Of a stretch of DNA of 64,000 nucleotides, positions 29,318 to 37,462 are shown in pieces (within the stretch, counting starts at the first letter, position 1; each line of letters starts with the position of its first letter). The translations under genes were made by a program, and so were the position numbers. The stretch covers positions 1-64,000 of the forward strand of contig JAHDGU010000004.1 in NCBI GenBank assembly GCA_020627535.1. The letters are read 5' to 3'. The notes below the pieces were generated by a model, which worked only from the letters and a program-made list of their open reading frames with translations, was not told where the DNA came from and did not search any database. Source of the DNA: Saprospiraceae bacterium (lineage in GTDB: Bacteria > Bacteroidota > Bacteroidia > Chitinophagales > Saprospiraceae).

Positions 29318-31720
29318 CTAAAGAGGAAATCTCTCTGGATCAGACTCATGCATAATCTCATAGAGCTTCTCAAAGACATCGTCCGCATTAGGTTTGGAGA
29401 AGTAATCTCCATCACTTCCATATGGAGGCCTATGCTCTGCTGCAGTGATGCAGCATGGCATCGCGTCCAAATACTTAAATCCATCTTGCACCTCTAGGAC
29501 TTGCTGTTGCATATAAGCCGTTGCACCTCCTGGGACGTCCTCATCAAGGAGCACAAGGCGATTGGTCTTGGATAGTGATCTAGAGATGGTATGCTCAAGA
29601 TCAAAGGGTATCAGTGTCTGCACATCTATGAGCTCTACACATATCCCGACTTGCTCTAGACGTCTGACCGCCTCCTCGGCGACTCTTACGCAAGACCCAT
29701 AGGTCACCAAACTGATGTCAGCACCTTCGATCAATATGTCAGGGCTGCCTAGTGGTACTGTGTATTCACCAAGATTGTCCGGTCTTTTTTCGCGCAAGCG
29801 ATATCCATTGAGACACTCAATGATGATGGCAGGATCATCGCTCTTGAGCATGGTATTGTAGAAGCCCGCTGCTTGGACCATATTGCGGGGCGTGAGAAGA
29901 TAGATTCCTCTCACGGAGCCAAGCAACATTCCCATCGGGGAGCCTGCATGCCAAATGCCTTCAAGTCGATGCCCTCTCGTCCTGATGATGGCGGGTGCCA
30001 TTTGCTGTCCATTGCTCCGATAACGGACGGTGGCCAAGTCATCAGTGATCGGGGCGAGCGCATAGACCAAGTAATCTAGATACTGCATCTCAGCGATCGG
30101 TCGTAAACCTCGCATCGATGCACCTATGGCTCCGCCGAGGATCGACCACTCACGGATACCAGCATCAAATACTCTGAGCTCACCATACTTTTCTTGCATT
30201 CCAGCAAATCCTTGATTCACATCTCCGATCTGCCCTACGTCTTCACCAAAAGCCAGTAGTTCTGGAATCTCAGAGAGCTTCATATCAAAGAACTCATTGA
30301 GAATCTGAAACCCACTCAGGGTCTCGCTCGACTCCGAGTATTCTGGATGCACCACAGGAACACGCACCGCAGCCTTGTCTGTATCACTGTATAGCTTCGT
30401 ATCGTAGAGTCTTGCACCATCTCCCATCCTTGTGTCAATCCAGTCGTTCAGTCCAGGATTAGAATGTGCTCTTGCGACATCTCGCTGCCGCACCTGACGG
30501 GCTAGTGAAACATATTCACTGAGTCCAGCCTGATAAAGCTCTTTGAGTCCTTCAGCATAAATCTGTTGTCCATCTTGACTTGATCCTTTCACGAGACCTT
30601 GAAGCTCTTTTTTGGCTTGTAGGACTGGATCATTGTAAGCTTTCCATGCTTCGTTCTTTTGCTCCTTCACATAATCTCGAGCTCTCTCTTTGATCTCTTC
30701 GATCTGATCAGCAGTGGCAATACCTACATTGATCATCCATTCAGCCATCTTCTTGTTGCAGTCCATTTCGCTTTCCCAAGCGAGTCTATCTGCTGACTTA
30801 TATCGCTCATGGCTGCCTGATGTCGAGTGACCTTGGGGCTGTGTGGCTTCGGTGATGTGAAACAGCGCCGGCACATGATCCTCTCTTACCTTTTTCACAC
30901 CTCGAGCGTATGTCTCTACCAGGCGTGGATAGTCCCATGCTGGCACGACGTACATATCTATTCCATTGGTGCCATCTTCTCGGAGGAATCCTTCCAGAGC
31001 TCGACTGATACTTCCTTTGATCGTCTGATATTCTCTTGGGACAGAGATTCCATATCCATCATCCCAGACAGAAACTGACATCGGAGCTCCCTTTACCGCA
31101 GCAGCATTGAGTGTTTCCCAAAACGGCCCTTCAGATGTACTCGCGTCTCCAATGGTCACGTGACATACCTCATTGCCTCCTTGACTGAAACTTTGATCTG
31201 GCAGCTCATCATTGTGCCTGTATAACTTACTTGCGAAGCTCAGTCCTAGCGCTCGTCCCATTTGACCAGCAGTGCAAGAGATATCCGCAGAGACATTGTA
31301 TCGCTCCGTATGAGCAGTCCAATTGCCTTTCTCATCGATCAAAGGAGTGGCAAAGTGGCTATTCATCTGACGCCCACCAGAATGAGGATCGTGATGCGGG
31401 TCTGCGTAGATCTGCGCAAAAAACTCTTTTACAGTCAGCAATCCCAGAGCCATCATCAAGGTCTGGTCACGGTAGTATCCAGAACGGAAGTCTCCTTTTT
31501 TGAAAGCTCTTGCTAGGGCGACTTGTGGTACTTCTTTCCCGTCACCCAAGATTCCAAACTTTGCTTTTCCAGATAGCACCTCCTTGCGACCCAAAAGACT
31601 CATTTCACGACTGACACAACAGATCCAAAAGTCTTCAAGCACTTTTTGGACGTGGTCAGGCGAGTCGATAGATTGATCTTGTAGAAATAGGTCCTTTGGT
31701 ACATCAAGTAATGTAGGCAT
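29318..31720 (-). CDS. Fused alpha/beta 2-oxo acid dehydrogenase E1 component
   Basis: 800 residues. The N-terminal half (about 1-390) is a TPP-dependent E1 alpha domain: GYYRDQTLMMALG, HFATPLIDEKGNW, and the TPP-Mg motif GDASTSEGPFWETLNAAAV with DDGYGISV. After a helical linker, the C-terminal half (about 470-800) is the transketolase-like beta domain: LAFGEDVGQIGDVNQGFAGMQ, FDAGIREWSILGGAIGASM, PIAEMQYLDYLVYALAPI. The fused arrangement is known for branched-chain/pyruvate-type E1 of Bacteroidota. It decarboxylates 2-oxo acids and acylates a lipoyl E2. E2 and E3 are not in the window. The substrate is uncertain (branched-chain most likely). Confidence 0.9.
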   Translation of the reverse strand: MPTLLDVPKDLFLQDQSIDSPDHVQKVLEDFWICCVSREMSLLGRKEVLSGKAKFGILGDGKEVPQVALARAFKKGDFRSGYYRDQTLMMALGLLTVKEFFAQIYADPHHDPHSGGRQMNSHFATPLIDEKGNWTAHTERYNVSADISCTAGQMGRALGLSFASKLYRHNDELPDQSFSQGGNEVCHVTIGDASTSEGPFWETLNAAAVKGAPMSVSVWDDGYGISVPREYQTIKGSISRALEGFLREDGTNGIDMYVVPAWDYPRLVETYARGVKKVREDHVPALFHITEATQPQGHSTSGSHERYKSADRLAWESEMDCNKKMAEWMINVGIATADQIEEIKERARDYVKEQKNEAWKAYNDPVLQAKKELQGLVKGSSQDGQQIYAEGLKELYQAGLSEYVSLARQVRQRDVARAHSNPGLNDWIDTRMGDGARLYDTKLYSDTDKAAVRVPVVHPEYSESSETLSGFQILNEFFDMKLSEIPELLAFGEDVGQIGDVNQGFAGMQEKYGELRVFDAGIREWSILGGAIGASMRGLRPIAEMQYLDYLVYALAPITDDLATVRYRSNGQQMAPAIIRTRGHRLEGIWHAGSPMGMLLGSVRGIYLLTPRNMVQAAGFYNTMLKSDDPAIIIECLNGYRLREKRPDNLGEYTVPLGSPDILIEGADISLVTYGSCVRVAEEAVRRLEQVGICVELIDVQTLIPFDLEHTISRSLSKTNRLVLLDEDVPGGATAYMQQQVLEVQDGFKYLDAMPCCITAAEHRPPYGSDGDYFSKPNADDVFEKLYEIMHESDPERFPL

Positions 31721-31751
31721 GCATCAGTGCTTTAGCTGTGGTTTGGGAGGA

Positions 31752-31767
31752 GGGCTGTCGCCCAAAA
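31752..31767 (-). repeat. Dispersed hairpin motif, GACA type, in the E1 leader
   Basis: The minus strand reads TTTTGGGCGACAGCCC with a perfect GGGC/GCCC stem. It is non-coding and lies between the candidate -7 box and the ATG of the E1 gene. Confidence 0.75.
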
Positions 31768-31776
31768 GTCTCAATA

Positions 31777-31784
31777 CAAAGTTA
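31777..31784 (-). promoter_or_regulatory. Candidate -7 element (TAACTTTG) of the fused E1 gene
   Basis: The minus strand TAACTTTG is a perfect TAnnTTTG match about 57 nt before the ATG at 31720. No clear TTTG is seen at -33. Confidence 0.45.
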
Positions 31785-31925
31785 CGATCAGATATATAAT
31801 GCGCTTGACACATGATGGTTTGATGATAGATGTCGTAGGGAGCACGAGCAAATCATCCGTATGAGACCAGATGCCTCCCACGAATGGGCAATTAAGTACA
31901 TTTTAACGTCAAATAACGAACTATC

Positions 31926-31958
31926 CTTGGGCTGTAGACCTTAACAGTTGTAGATTTG
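31926..31958 (+). promoter_or_regulatory. Candidate promoter of the DUF1573 gene
   Basis: A perfect -7 box TAGATTTG (31951-31958) with CTTG (31926-31929) 21 nt upstream as -33. The ATG at 31978 follows after 19 nt. Confidence 0.55.
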
Positions 31959-31977
31959 TTATAGCAAAATACAGAAC

Positions 31978-32478
31978 ATGAAAAAGATTCTTTCTACTCT
32001 ACTTTGCAGCATGCTATTCGTGGCAGTTGCTGTAGCCCAAAACCCTAGCACCATTGCTCCTGCATCTGATGATGCACCGACGAACGAAGCAAAGCCAGTC
32101 ATGAGCTTTGAGAAAACCACAGTCGACTACGGTACTATCGAGCAAAATTCTGAGCCAGTACGCTTTTTGAAATTTACTAACACTGGTGAAGCACCACTTG
32201 TGATTCAGTCAGCAAAAGGATCATGTGGATGTACTGTACCTACATGGCCAAAAGAGGCTATCATGCCAGGAGAGACAAGCGAGATCAAAGTAAGATATGA
32301 TACTAAGAGACTCGGTGCCATCAATAAGAGAATTACCATCACGACCAATGAAGGCGGTGAGCCACATGTGATCAGAGTCGTAGGTAAGATCAACAAAGTA
32401 GAAGGTGAAGAAGGAGTACCTGCAGCCAGACCTACAGTGATCTCTGCACCATCTCAAAAAGGTAACGGCGGAAACTAA
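31978..32478 (+). CDS. Secreted DUF1573-domain protein
   Basis: 166 residues. Signal peptide MKKILSTLLCSMLFVAVAVA. The mature part (about 45-135) is a DUF1573 Ig-like domain: FEKTTVDYGTIEQNSEPVRFLKFTNTGEAPLVI, SAKGSCGCTVPTWPKEAI, MPGETSEIKVRYDTKR, NKRITITTNEGGEPHVIRVVGKI. A Pro/Ser-rich tail follows. Such proteins are abundant in Bacteroidota; the role is unknown, probably periplasmic or outer-membrane associated. It stands alone, with its own promoter box and a strong terminator. Confidence 0.92.
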   Translation: MKKILSTLLCSMLFVAVAVAQNPSTIAPASDDAPTNEAKPVMSFEKTTVDYGTIEQNSEPVRFLKFTNTGEAPLVIQSAKGSCGCTVPTWPKEAIMPGETSEIKVRYDTKRLGAINKRITITTNEGGEPHVIRVVGKINKVEGEEGVPAARPTVISAPSQKGNGGN

Positions 32479-32501
32479 TTCCGACGAAAAATACTGTTTT
32501 G

Positions 32502-32532
32502 AAAAACCCACGGAGTGTCCGTGGGTTTTTTT
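32502..32532 (+). terminator. Rho-independent terminator after the DUF1573 gene
   Basis: AAAAACCCACGGA pairs with TCCGTGGGTTTTT around a GTG loop (13 bp, 3-nt loop), and the T-run reaches 32532. The A-run on the left lets it work in both directions. Confidence 0.92.
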
Positions 32533-32556
32533 GTTTATACAACTTATCCAGCGCAC

Positions 32557-33315
32557 ATGATCATACTATCTCCCGCCAAAAACCTGAGACCCAACCCCTC
32601 TAAGACAAAGAAGCATAGTGCGATCAGATTCGCGCATGAAGCCGAGGTGCTCAATGGTATTCTCGCCAAGCAATCACAGGCAGATCTGCAAGCACTTCAA
32701 AAGGTCAGTCAAAATATTGCAGAGACCAATGTCTTGCGAAATCGTTCTTTTTCATTGCCATTTGAGCCCAAGGATACGCCGACAGCCATTCATAGTTTTT
32801 TTGGAGATGCCTTTAGAGCCATGGACATAGAAGACTGGACTGGTCATGATCACAACTACGCTCAAAAAAATCTGCGCATCCTCTCGGGTCTCTATGGTCT
32901 GCTTAGACCCATGGATCTGATGCATCCCTACCGTCTAGAAATGGGGACTACCCTAGCCAATCCGGCTGGAAGCAATCTGTACAAGTTCTGGGATGACAAG
33001 ATCACAAATTTGCTCAATCATGACTTAGCCGAAGGATCTCACAAGTATTTGATCAATCTTGCATCCAAAGAATACTGGGAAGCTGTAGACAGCTCTCTGA
33101 TCGAAGTGCCCATCTATACCATACATTTCAGAGAGTGGAAAAATGAGAAATGGTCATTCATAAGTTACAATGCAAAGCGGGCAAGAGGGCTGATGAGTAA
33201 ATACATTTTGCTCAATCGGGTCAAGAGCTTGCGGAGCATTAAAGCGTTTAATGTAGAAGGCTATTCATTCAACGCGGAGCTTTCCAACAAAACAGATTGG
33301 TTTTTCACCCGATAA
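32557..33315 (+). CDS. yaaA: YaaA-family peroxide stress protein (UPF0246)
   Basis: 252 residues from the ATG at 32557 (the longer frame from 32515 overlaps the terminator). MIILSPAKNLRPNPSK is the family N-terminus; AIHSFFGDAFRAMD, LRILSGLYGLLRPMDLMHPYRLEMG and ISYNAKRARGLMSKYIL are conserved blocks. E. coli YaaA lowers free iron and protects DNA under peroxide stress. Cytoplasmic, normal length. Confidence 0.93.
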   Translation: MIILSPAKNLRPNPSKTKKHSAIRFAHEAEVLNGILAKQSQADLQALQKVSQNIAETNVLRNRSFSLPFEPKDTPTAIHSFFGDAFRAMDIEDWTGHDHNYAQKNLRILSGLYGLLRPMDLMHPYRLEMGTTLANPAGSNLYKFWDDKITNLLNHDLAEGSHKYLINLASKEYWEAVDSSLIEVPIYTIHFREWKNEKWSFISYNAKRARGLMSKYILLNRVKSLRSIKAFNVEGYSFNAELSNKTDWFFTR

Positions 33316-33349
33316 TTTGCGCTAAATTCGTGGCTGCAGACACGGCAGC

Positions 33350-35755
33350 ATGAAACAAATTTCTAGAGTACTTTTCCTCGCATTTTGGGTTTTCATCCTC
33401 TTCGCAGGGAGCCACAGGTGGAGTCTTCAAGGAAACAAACTTCCTGCACTCTTCGGTTTTTTAAGCCCATTTGAAGGGATCTATGCCAATGCCGAATCTC
33501 GATGGAAAGACCAAAAGATCTATCTCGAGGGTGCAGAGGACGAAGTGAAAATCATCTTTGATGAGAGACACGTACCTCATATCTACGCACAAAGTCTATC
33601 GGACGCGCTGCTCGCTCAAGGGTACCTGCACGCCAAGGATCGATTGTTTCAGACTGATCTGAGCAGGAGGGCTACACAAGGTCGACTTGCTGAGCTCATC
33701 GGAGATCGACTCTTGTCTAGAGACAGTACCGCCATCAGACTGGGCCTGACGGAAACCATACAACAAACAGCTGATCTGTGGAAATCTCAAGGCCAGTCTT
33801 TCGAGCTGCTTGAAGACTATTGCAAGGGTTATAACCACTTCGTCCACCAACTTAAGAGCAGACAATATCCTCTAGAATACAAGCTGATCAGTGCAGCTCC
33901 GTCTGCTTGGTCCGTCAAGGACGTCATTGCAGTCCTCAAGTCTATGCAGCTCGTACTAGCATTCAGAGCAGAAGAAATCCCACTGACCAATTCAATGAAT
34001 CTTTTGGGCGACAGCCTCTTTCAAGTATATCACCAGCAATGGAATCCCAAGACCATTCCCATCATTCCTGATCAAAACATCTGGAAAAGCTGGAACTCAG
34101 AAGCTTCTCGATCAACTGAGCACAAGGCACTCGGACATCTAGATCCTCTGTGGGATGAGTATAGCGCACAAGGAGTGGGAAGCAATAACTGGGTAGTCGC
34201 AGGTAAAAAGAGTAAAACCGGCGCCCCTCTTCTTGCCAATGATCCTCATCTCCGTCTTACCCTACCCTCTGTCTGGTACGAACTTCACATACACACCCCA
34301 GACTTCAATGCCTATGGCGTCTCACTTCCTGGAATCCCAGGTATCATCATCGGTTTCAATGATGATATCGCATGGGGTATGACAAATGTGGGACAAGATG
34401 TCACGGACTGGTATGAGATCACCTGGGCGGACGAAGAAAAGAACAGCTACATCCTTGACAGCCAAAAAATGGACGTCGAGTGGAAGGAGTATGACATCCC
34501 AAAGAAGGATGGCAGTACTGAGACTTGGCGATTTCCTCATTCTACCTGGGGTCCTATATATGACGATAGACCAGGAGCGAAGACCTCTCTAGCCTTGAAG
34601 TGGATAGGCAATCATGTAGCCACCGGTGTTGATGAGATGAGCGTCTTTCTCAAGCTTATGTCTGTAGACAATCAAAAGGACAAAGACTTATTACTCCAGA
34701 ACTTCATCACTCCGGCGCAGAACTTTGTGTATGCGGACAAAAAAGGGAACATAGGACTCAATGTCTCTGGCAAACTCCCCATCAAGCGTCCAGCTCAGGG
34801 ACGCCTTATACAAGATGGGTCACGCTCGAGTAGTGACTGGTCAGGCTATGTGCCAACCTCTCATAGAGCGCAAGCTAGCAATCCAGAGCAAGGTTTCCTG
34901 GCCTCGGCCAATCAGCGATCCACCTCAGAGGCCTACCCATATCACTACGGTGGTGGATTCGACGATTATAGAGGTCGTACGATCAATCGTTATTTGCAAG
35001 CAGATGATCTCTTTGACGTGACCGATATGAAGTCATTTCAACTCAGCAACTACAGCATCTGGGCAGATGAAGCCAAGACCAAGTTTCTTGCTCTTCTTGA
35101 CGAGTCTCAACTCGAGTCATCACTTCAAAAATCTGCAGATATGTTGGCCAATTGGGACGCCAAATTTGATCGAGAAGACCAAGCTCCGATCTTATTTGAG
35201 CTGTGGTATGAGCAGTTTTTTGAGCTATGCTTTGATGAATATACCGGCAAACACCTGCAAAAACCAGAGGACTGGATGTTTGTCTCATTGCTAGATTCTC
35301 CTTCAGACCTCATATTTGATGTCAAGGAGACAGAAAACGTAGAATCAGCCAATGATCTCGCACTACTGAGCTTTCGAATAGCAAACGCAAAGTACGACGA
35401 GCTTCTAGAAGAAAAGAAAGACTATGGCGAGTACAAGGCCTTCGGTATACCACATTTGATGGGTATTGGGTCTCTAGGAAGATTGAACCTCTATGCCTCT
35501 GGACACTGGAGTGCACTCAACTCCCTCAGAGAGGCGTCCTCGGTGGCACCAAGCTGGCGCATGATCGTAGACATGCGAGATGGTCAAGCAGCCGAGGGGA
35601 TATTTCCCGGTGGACCATCTGGAAATCCCGGTAGTCCATTTTATGACAATACGGTAGACGATTGGGTCGAGGGGAATTACTACGAGCTTCAGACCGCAAG
35701 TGATCCAGATCAAATTGAGAATGTAAGTCACAGTATCACACTTATTCCGCGATGA
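33350..35755 (+). CDS. Penicillin acylase-family (S45) Ntn hydrolase
   Basis: 801 residues. An N-terminal hydrophobic segment (VLFLAFWVFILFAGS) serves as signal or anchor. After a small-chain region (DERHVPHIYAQSLSDALLAQGYLHAKDRLFQTDL), autocleavage is expected before Ser278 in GVGSNNWVVAG, which becomes the N-terminal nucleophile. NDPHLRLTLPSVWYELHI, GIPGIIIGFNDDIAWGMTN and FPGGPSGNPGSPFYDN are large-chain signatures. These enzymes cut amides such as acyl-homoserine lactones or beta-lactam side chains; the substrate here is unknown. Stop overlaps the next start by 4 nt. A hairpin motif lies at 34002. Confidence 0.92.
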   Translation: MKQISRVLFLAFWVFILFAGSHRWSLQGNKLPALFGFLSPFEGIYANAESRWKDQKIYLEGAEDEVKIIFDERHVPHIYAQSLSDALLAQGYLHAKDRLFQTDLSRRATQGRLAELIGDRLLSRDSTAIRLGLTETIQQTADLWKSQGQSFELLEDYCKGYNHFVHQLKSRQYPLEYKLISAAPSAWSVKDVIAVLKSMQLVLAFRAEEIPLTNSMNLLGDSLFQVYHQQWNPKTIPIIPDQNIWKSWNSEASRSTEHKALGHLDPLWDEYSAQGVGSNNWVVAGKKSKTGAPLLANDPHLRLTLPSVWYELHIHTPDFNAYGVSLPGIPGIIIGFNDDIAWGMTNVGQDVTDWYEITWADEEKNSYILDSQKMDVEWKEYDIPKKDGSTETWRFPHSTWGPIYDDRPGAKTSLALKWIGNHVATGVDEMSVFLKLMSVDNQKDKDLLLQNFITPAQNFVYADKKGNIGLNVSGKLPIKRPAQGRLIQDGSRSSSDWSGYVPTSHRAQASNPEQGFLASANQRSTSEAYPYHYGGGFDDYRGRTINRYLQADDLFDVTDMKSFQLSNYSIWADEAKTKFLALLDESQLESSLQKSADMLANWDAKFDREDQAPILFELWYEQFFELCFDEYTGKHLQKPEDWMFVSLLDSPSDLIFDVKETENVESANDLALLSFRIANAKYDELLEEKKDYGEYKAFGIPHLMGIGSLGRLNLYASGHWSALNSLREASSVAPSWRMIVDMRDGQAAEGIFPGGPSGNPGSPFYDNTVDDWVEGNYYELQTASDPDQIENVSHSITLIPR
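34002..34016 (+). repeat. Dispersed hairpin motif, GACA type
   Basis: TTTTGGGCGACAGCC in the penicillin acylase gene, decoded as L-G-D-S-L. Confidence 0.7.
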
Positions 35756-36120
35756 AAAATCTATTCGATCTCATTGTCATGATCCTTATGGCCAGCCAGC
35801 TTTGCCTACTTATCGGATGGTGGGGACTAGCACTAGTGGCACTCGTATCCGGGCTGCTTCAAGCCTGGTCGGGGACAAAAAGATATGGCCTCGGGATATT
35901 GGCAGGTTTGCTCCTATTCGGTGGTCTCTCTGCTTGGACACAACTAGCCAATGATGGTATCCTGACGCAAAGAGTCGCTGGTATTTTTAAAGTGGACAAT
36001 GGTTGGCTACTCGTTATAGTCACTGGGATATTTGGAGCAGTTATTGCAGGTACGAGCAGATATGCTGGCATATGTCTCAGAGAGTTATTTGGGCGAAAGC
36101 CTGATGCAAGTATGAGCTAA
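35752..36120 (+). CDS. Small membrane protein of unknown function
   Basis: 122 residues. Four hydrophobic segments (about 5-20, 22-37, 47-62 and 84-104). No family recognised. ATGA overlap with the acylase gene suggests a coupled product. A hairpin motif near its 3' end is decoded as F-G-R-K-P. Confidence 0.7.
   Translation: MKNLFDLIVMILMASQLCLLIGWWGLALVALVSGLLQAWSGTKRYGLGILAGLLLFGGLSAWTQLANDGILTQRVAGIFKVDNGWLLVIVTGIFGAVIAGTSRYAGICLRELFGRKPDASMS
36088..36101 (+). repeat. Dispersed hairpin motif, GAAA type
   Basis: TTTGGGCGAAAGCC at the end of the small membrane protein gene, in a third reading register (F-G-R-K-P). Confidence 0.7.
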
Positions 36121-36145
36121 GTCGAGCTGGTAGAAGCCCAGAGCA

Positions 36146-36997
36146 GTGAGCACTCACGACGAACACAAGCATCACGACCTACGGAGAAAAATACACGAGG
36201 TCATTACCGAAGCTGATACGCCAGCGGGAAGGTGGTTTGATATCATCCTATTCCTCTTCATCTTGGCCAGTGTGGCAATTGTGATGCTGGAGACCATGGA
36301 CAGCCTCGCTAAGTATACGTCGCTCTTCATTGCCCTGGAATGGATCTTTACGATCTTCTTTACTATCGAATATGGCCTGAGACTTTACAGCACCTATAAG
36401 CCAATGAAGTATGCCACGAGCTTCTTTGGTGTCATTGACCTCTTGGCCATCATTCCGACGTATCTTGGACTCCTCTTTGGCGGCTATAAGTCACTGATGG
36501 TCATTAGGGCTCTTCGCCTCCTTCGTATCTTCAGAATCCTCAAGCTCGCCAAGTTTACTCGTCAGGGGAAACTCATACTTTCTAGCCTGCGCCATAGCTT
36601 CCCTAAAATCTTTGTCTTTCTCCTTTTTGTGGTGGTGGTGGTCATGATCTTTGGTGCTATCATGTATCTGATCGAAGGTGGCAACAATGACGGCTTTGAC
36701 AGTATCCCGCGATCAGTTTATTGGGCGATTGTGACCCTCACGACAGTAGGATACGGAGATATCACGCCAAGCACACCACTGGGTCAATTTATCGCTGCTT
36801 GCGTCATGCTCTTAGGATATGCTGTGATCGCAGTTCCGACTGGTATCATCAGCAGTGAAATCGTGCGATCCAATCAGCTCACAGAACCAGAAGCACTAGA
36901 GTCGACCAATACCCAGATCTGTCAGTTTTGCAGCAAAGCAGGCCACGCTGACGATGCAGAATACTGTAAGCACTGCGGAGAGAGTCTCACTGCCTAA
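36146..36997 (+). CDS. Voltage-gated potassium channel with C-terminal zinc ribbon
   Basis: 283 residues with a GTG start. Six helices: S1 (about 31-52), S2 (60-82), S3 (90-112), S4 with regularly spaced arginines (MVIRALRLLRIFRILKLAK), S5 (FPKIFVFLLFVVVVVMIFG) and S6. The selectivity filter is TTVGYGD (199-205). After S6 the chain ends in a CxxC...CxxC element (CQFCSKAGHADDAEYCKHCG), which should bind one zinc ion, instead of an RCK or cyclic-nucleotide domain. An N-terminal His-rich stretch (HDEHKHHD) is also notable. It forms a tetrameric inner-membrane K+ channel. Confidence 0.93.
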   Translation: MSTHDEHKHHDLRRKIHEVITEADTPAGRWFDIILFLFILASVAIVMLETMDSLAKYTSLFIALEWIFTIFFTIEYGLRLYSTYKPMKYATSFFGVIDLLAIIPTYLGLLFGGYKSLMVIRALRLLRIFRILKLAKFTRQGKLILSSLRHSFPKIFVFLLFVVVVVMIFGAIMYLIEGGNNDGFDSIPRSVYWAIVTLTTVGYGDITPSTPLGQFIAACVMLLGYAVIAVPTGIISSEIVRSNQLTEPEALESTNTQICQFCSKAGHADDAEYCKHCGESLTA

Positions 36998-37000
36998 ATT

Positions 37001-37426
37001 CTACCACTTACTCTTGGGATAGCGCATGACATTGAGCAGGCGCTTGACGCTGTAGTCTCCGCTACCATTGACAAAGATGACGAGCAAGCCTCCAGCGATA
37101 GCAATATTTCTCATAAAGATGAGGGAATTGACCCGTCTCACTGCCTCAGCATCATTCCACCAGGAATAAGCAATAAAAGTGATCGGTATCCAGTAAAGTA
37201 GAAGCAAAAAAGCTCCCAAGCGTGCTCTATACCCGATCAAGATCAACGTAGCACCAAGTATGAGTACAAAGATTCCTCCGCTGATGAGCATGTCTTGATT
37301 CCAAGTGATCTTATATATATCAAGAGCCTCCTTGGTGTCTTTGAAGAACTTAATGGTATCGTATGCCTCAAAAAAGAAGAGAAATGCGATGAAAATACGT
37401 GCAATAAGATCGGCGCTGGCTTTCAC
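37001..37426 (-). CDS. DoxX-family membrane protein
   Basis: 141 residues. Four membrane helices with the DoxX pattern (ADLIARIFIAFLFFFEAYDTI, MLISGGIFVLILGATLILIGYRARLGAFLLLL, and FMRNIAIAGGLLVIF). DoxX-like proteins are poorly understood, with links to redox stress. Downstream of and co-directional with the FAD dehydrogenase (36-nt gap). Confidence 0.85.
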   Translation of the reverse strand: MKASADLIARIFIAFLFFFEAYDTIKFFKDTKEALDIYKITWNQDMLISGGIFVLILGATLILIGYRARLGAFLLLLYWIPITFIAYSWWNDAEAVRRVNSLIFMRNIAIAGGLLVIFVNGSGDYSVKRLLNVMRYPKSKW

Positions 37427-37462
37427 AAATATGCTTGAGTTGCGAAGATAGTCATGCCTGGC

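Noticed and set aside
29209-29484. 91-codon minus-strand frame overlapping the end of the E1 gene
   Set aside because: Overlaps the certain E1 C-terminus in another frame and has no recognisable features.
31816-31944. Short open stretch with an ATG at 31861 upstream of the DUF1573 gene
   Set aside because: Only about 27 codons from the ATG, no family-like sequence, and it runs towards the -7 box of the next gene.
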